Assembly (NCBI GenBank): GCA_018903185.1
Contig: JAHIQV010000521.1
Location: 1 to 8,685, forward strand
Source of the DNA: Gammaproteobacteria bacterium
GTDB lineage: Bacteria > Pseudomonadota > Gammaproteobacteria > Burkholderiales > Burkholderiaceae_C
DNA: 8,685 bases
Reading direction: 5' to 3'
Part shown: piece by piece, positions 7,455 through 8,685 of the stretch
How positions within the stretch are numbered: position 1 is the first letter of the stretch
Layout of the letters: each line of letters opens with the position of its first letter
The notes under the pieces: generated by a model
Databases searched by the model: none
What the model saw: only the letters and a program-made list of their open reading frames with translations
What the model was told of the DNA's origin: nothing
Made by a program: the position numbers and the translations under genes

Positions 7455-8685
7455 GTGAACCTCAAAGTCCCCGAACTCCTGCTCCCCGCCGGCACGCTGC
7501 AACGCATGCGCGCCGCCTACGACTTTGGCGCCGACGCCGTCTACGCCGGCCAGCCGCGCTACAGCCTGCGCGCGCGCAACAACGAGTTCCGCATGGAACA
7601 GATCGCGCAGGGCATTGAAGAGGCGCACGCCCGCGGCAAGAAGTTTTTCGTCACCAGCAACCTGATCGCCCACAACGACAAGCTGCGCACCTACCTGCGC
7701 GACCTGCAGCCGGTGGTGGAGCTGCGGCCCGACGCGCTCATCATGGCCGACGCCGGCCTGATCATGCTGGTGCGCGAGCAGATGGAGAAAGGCCTCTGGC
7801 CCGAGGTGCCGATCCACCTCTCGGTGCAGGCCAACACCACCAACAGCGCCGCAGTGAAGTTCTGGCAGAAGCAGGGCGTCGCCCGCATCATCCTCTCGCG
7901 CGAGCTCAGTCTCGATGAAGTGGCCGCGATCCGCAACGACTGTCCGGACATCGAGCTCGAAGTGTTCGTGCACGGCGCGCTGTGCATCGCCTACTCGGGC
8001 CGCTGCCTGCTCAGCGGCTACTTCAACCGCCGCGACCCCAACCAGGGCACCTGCACCAACGCCTGCCGCTGGGAATACAAGACCCAGGCCGCGACCACCG
8101 AAACCGACACGGGCGAAGCCGTGCCGCTGGCGCAGCTCGACGGCTTCAACTTCGCCCAGGAAGACGAAGAAGCGGCGAGCGCCTTCTCCACCGTGGGCAA
8201 TGGTCAACGCCACCCCGAAGCCAACAAGGTCTGGCTGATCGAAGAAGCCGGCCGCCCCGGCGAGCTCATGCCCATCATGGAAGACGAGCACGGCACCTAC
8301 ATCATGAACAGCAAGGACCTGCGCGCCGTCGAGCATGTGGGCAAACTCGCTGCGCTGGGCATCGACTCGCTCAAGATCGAAGGCCGCACCAAGAGCCACT
8401 ACTACGTGGCGCGCACCGCGCAGGTGTACCGCCGCGCCATCGACGACGCCGTGGCCGGCAAACCCTTCAACCCCGAACTGCTGCTGGAGCTTGAAGGCCT
8501 GTCCAACCGCGGCTACACAGGTGGCCTGATGGAGCGCCGCCCGGCGCAGGACTACCAGAACTACATCACCGGCCACTCCACCAGCCAGCGCAGCCAGTTC
8601 GTGGGCGAGGTGCTGCAGGTGCGCGAAGACGGCTGGGTCGAAGTGGAAGCCAAGAACCGCTTCGCCGTGGGCGACCGGCTGGAAA
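7455..8685 (+). CDS. trhP: U32 family protein YegQ/TrhP, tRNA 5-hydroxyuridine synthesis (3' end cut off)
   Basis: 410 codons are present, of about 450 expected for E. coli YegQ. Members of this U32 group, long annotated as peptidases or collagenases, act in prephenate-dependent 5-hydroxyuridine formation at tRNA position 34 (TrhP); the reaction is known from the family, not shown here. The N-terminus [20 protein letters not shown] is followed by [20 protein letters not shown]. The U32 signature is at 167-189, with [16 protein letters not shown] and then [20 protein letters not shown]. Cys177, Cys184, Cys200 and Cys204 fit the conserved cysteine set. [15 protein letters not shown] (276-290) and [13 protein letters not shown] (305-317) also match the YegQ group rather than UbiU/UbiV or RlhA. 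GTG at 7455 was chosen because conserved residues begin within five codons of it; the next ATG (7506) would remove them. The gene stands alone on the plus strand, divergent from the lipoprotein. Confidence 0.93.
   Translation, partial: MNLKVPELLLPAGTLQRMRAAYDFGADAVYAGQPRYSLRARNNEFRMEQIAQGIEEAHARGKKFFVTSNLIAHNDKLRTYLRDLQPVVELRPDALIMADAGLIMLVREQMEKGLWPEVPIHLSVQANTTNSAAVKFWQKQGVARIILSRELSLDEVAAIRNDCPDIELEVFVHGALCIAYSGRCLLSGYFNRRDPNQGTCTNACRWEYKTQAATTETDTGEAVPLAQLDGFNFAQEDEEAASAFSTVGNGQRHPEANKVWLIEEAGRPGELMPIMEDEHGTYIMNSKDLRAVEHVGKLAALGIDSLKIEGRTKSHYYVARTAQVYRRAIDDAVAGKPFNPELLLELEGLSNRGYTGGLMERRPAQDYQNYITGHSTSQRSQFVGEVLQVREDGWVEVEAKNRFAVGDRLE

Noticed and set aside
7269..8576. Long N-terminal extension of the lipoprotein frame
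   Set aside because: The upstream part is antisense to trhP. The lipoprotein signal peptide and ribosome-binding site fix the start at 7268.

Overview
The window is GC-rich, densely coding DNA with the look of a Betaproteobacterium of the order Burkholderiales, most likely family Comamonadaceae. This rests on codon and GC character, the long aconitase A with a Pro-rich insert, the DUF3309 small protein and the aromatic-rich exported protein. It is a judgement from sequence memory, not a search result.

Layout. Six genes plus one small ORF lie on the minus strand, followed by one plus-strand gene. From right to left in transcription order, the minus-strand genes are: a short collagen-like lipoprotein (6933-7268); a 52-residue DUF3309 membrane peptide (6745-6903); a secreted Tyr/Trp-rich protein with a disordered Arg/Pro tail (5789-6643); aconitase acnA (2740-5616); a PDZ-less, membrane-anchored trypsin-like (S1C/HtrA-type) protease (1736-2680); a MoxR AAA+ ATPase (721-1722); and a DUF58 protein running off the left edge (1-705). 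On the plus strand, 7455 to the right edge is the U32-family tRNA hydroxylation protein YegQ/TrhP, divergent from the lipoprotein gene.

How the genes fit together. Protease, MoxR and DUF58 are separated by only 13 and 15 bases, each with its own Shine-Dalgarno, and are almost certainly one operon. The protease follows acnA by 59 bases, so read-through from acnA is possible. Lipoprotein and DUF3309 are 29 bases apart and probably co-transcribed. With the exported protein they form a small set of envelope genes of unknown function. Strong hairpins without a U-tract follow the DUF3309 and exported-protein genes.

Most notable points. (1) acnA has a single in-frame TAA at codon 638, where the family has a Tyr codon. 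The frame is intact on both sides, and the break falls between domains 1-3 and the linker to domain 4. It is a nonsense mutation, a sequencing error or, less likely, a functional split. (2) A perfect 10-bp inverted repeat sits just upstream of acnA and overlaps its ribosome-binding site. (3) A second perfect 10-bp inverted repeat lies in the divergent lipoprotein/trhP intergenic region. (4) The trhP start looks leaderless. (5) The collagen-like lipoprotein carries a 36-bp tandem duplication. No RNA genes, insertion sequences, prophage or CRISPR array were seen, and no gene-free stretch exceeds 300 bases. I did not find a clearly new multi-gene system.
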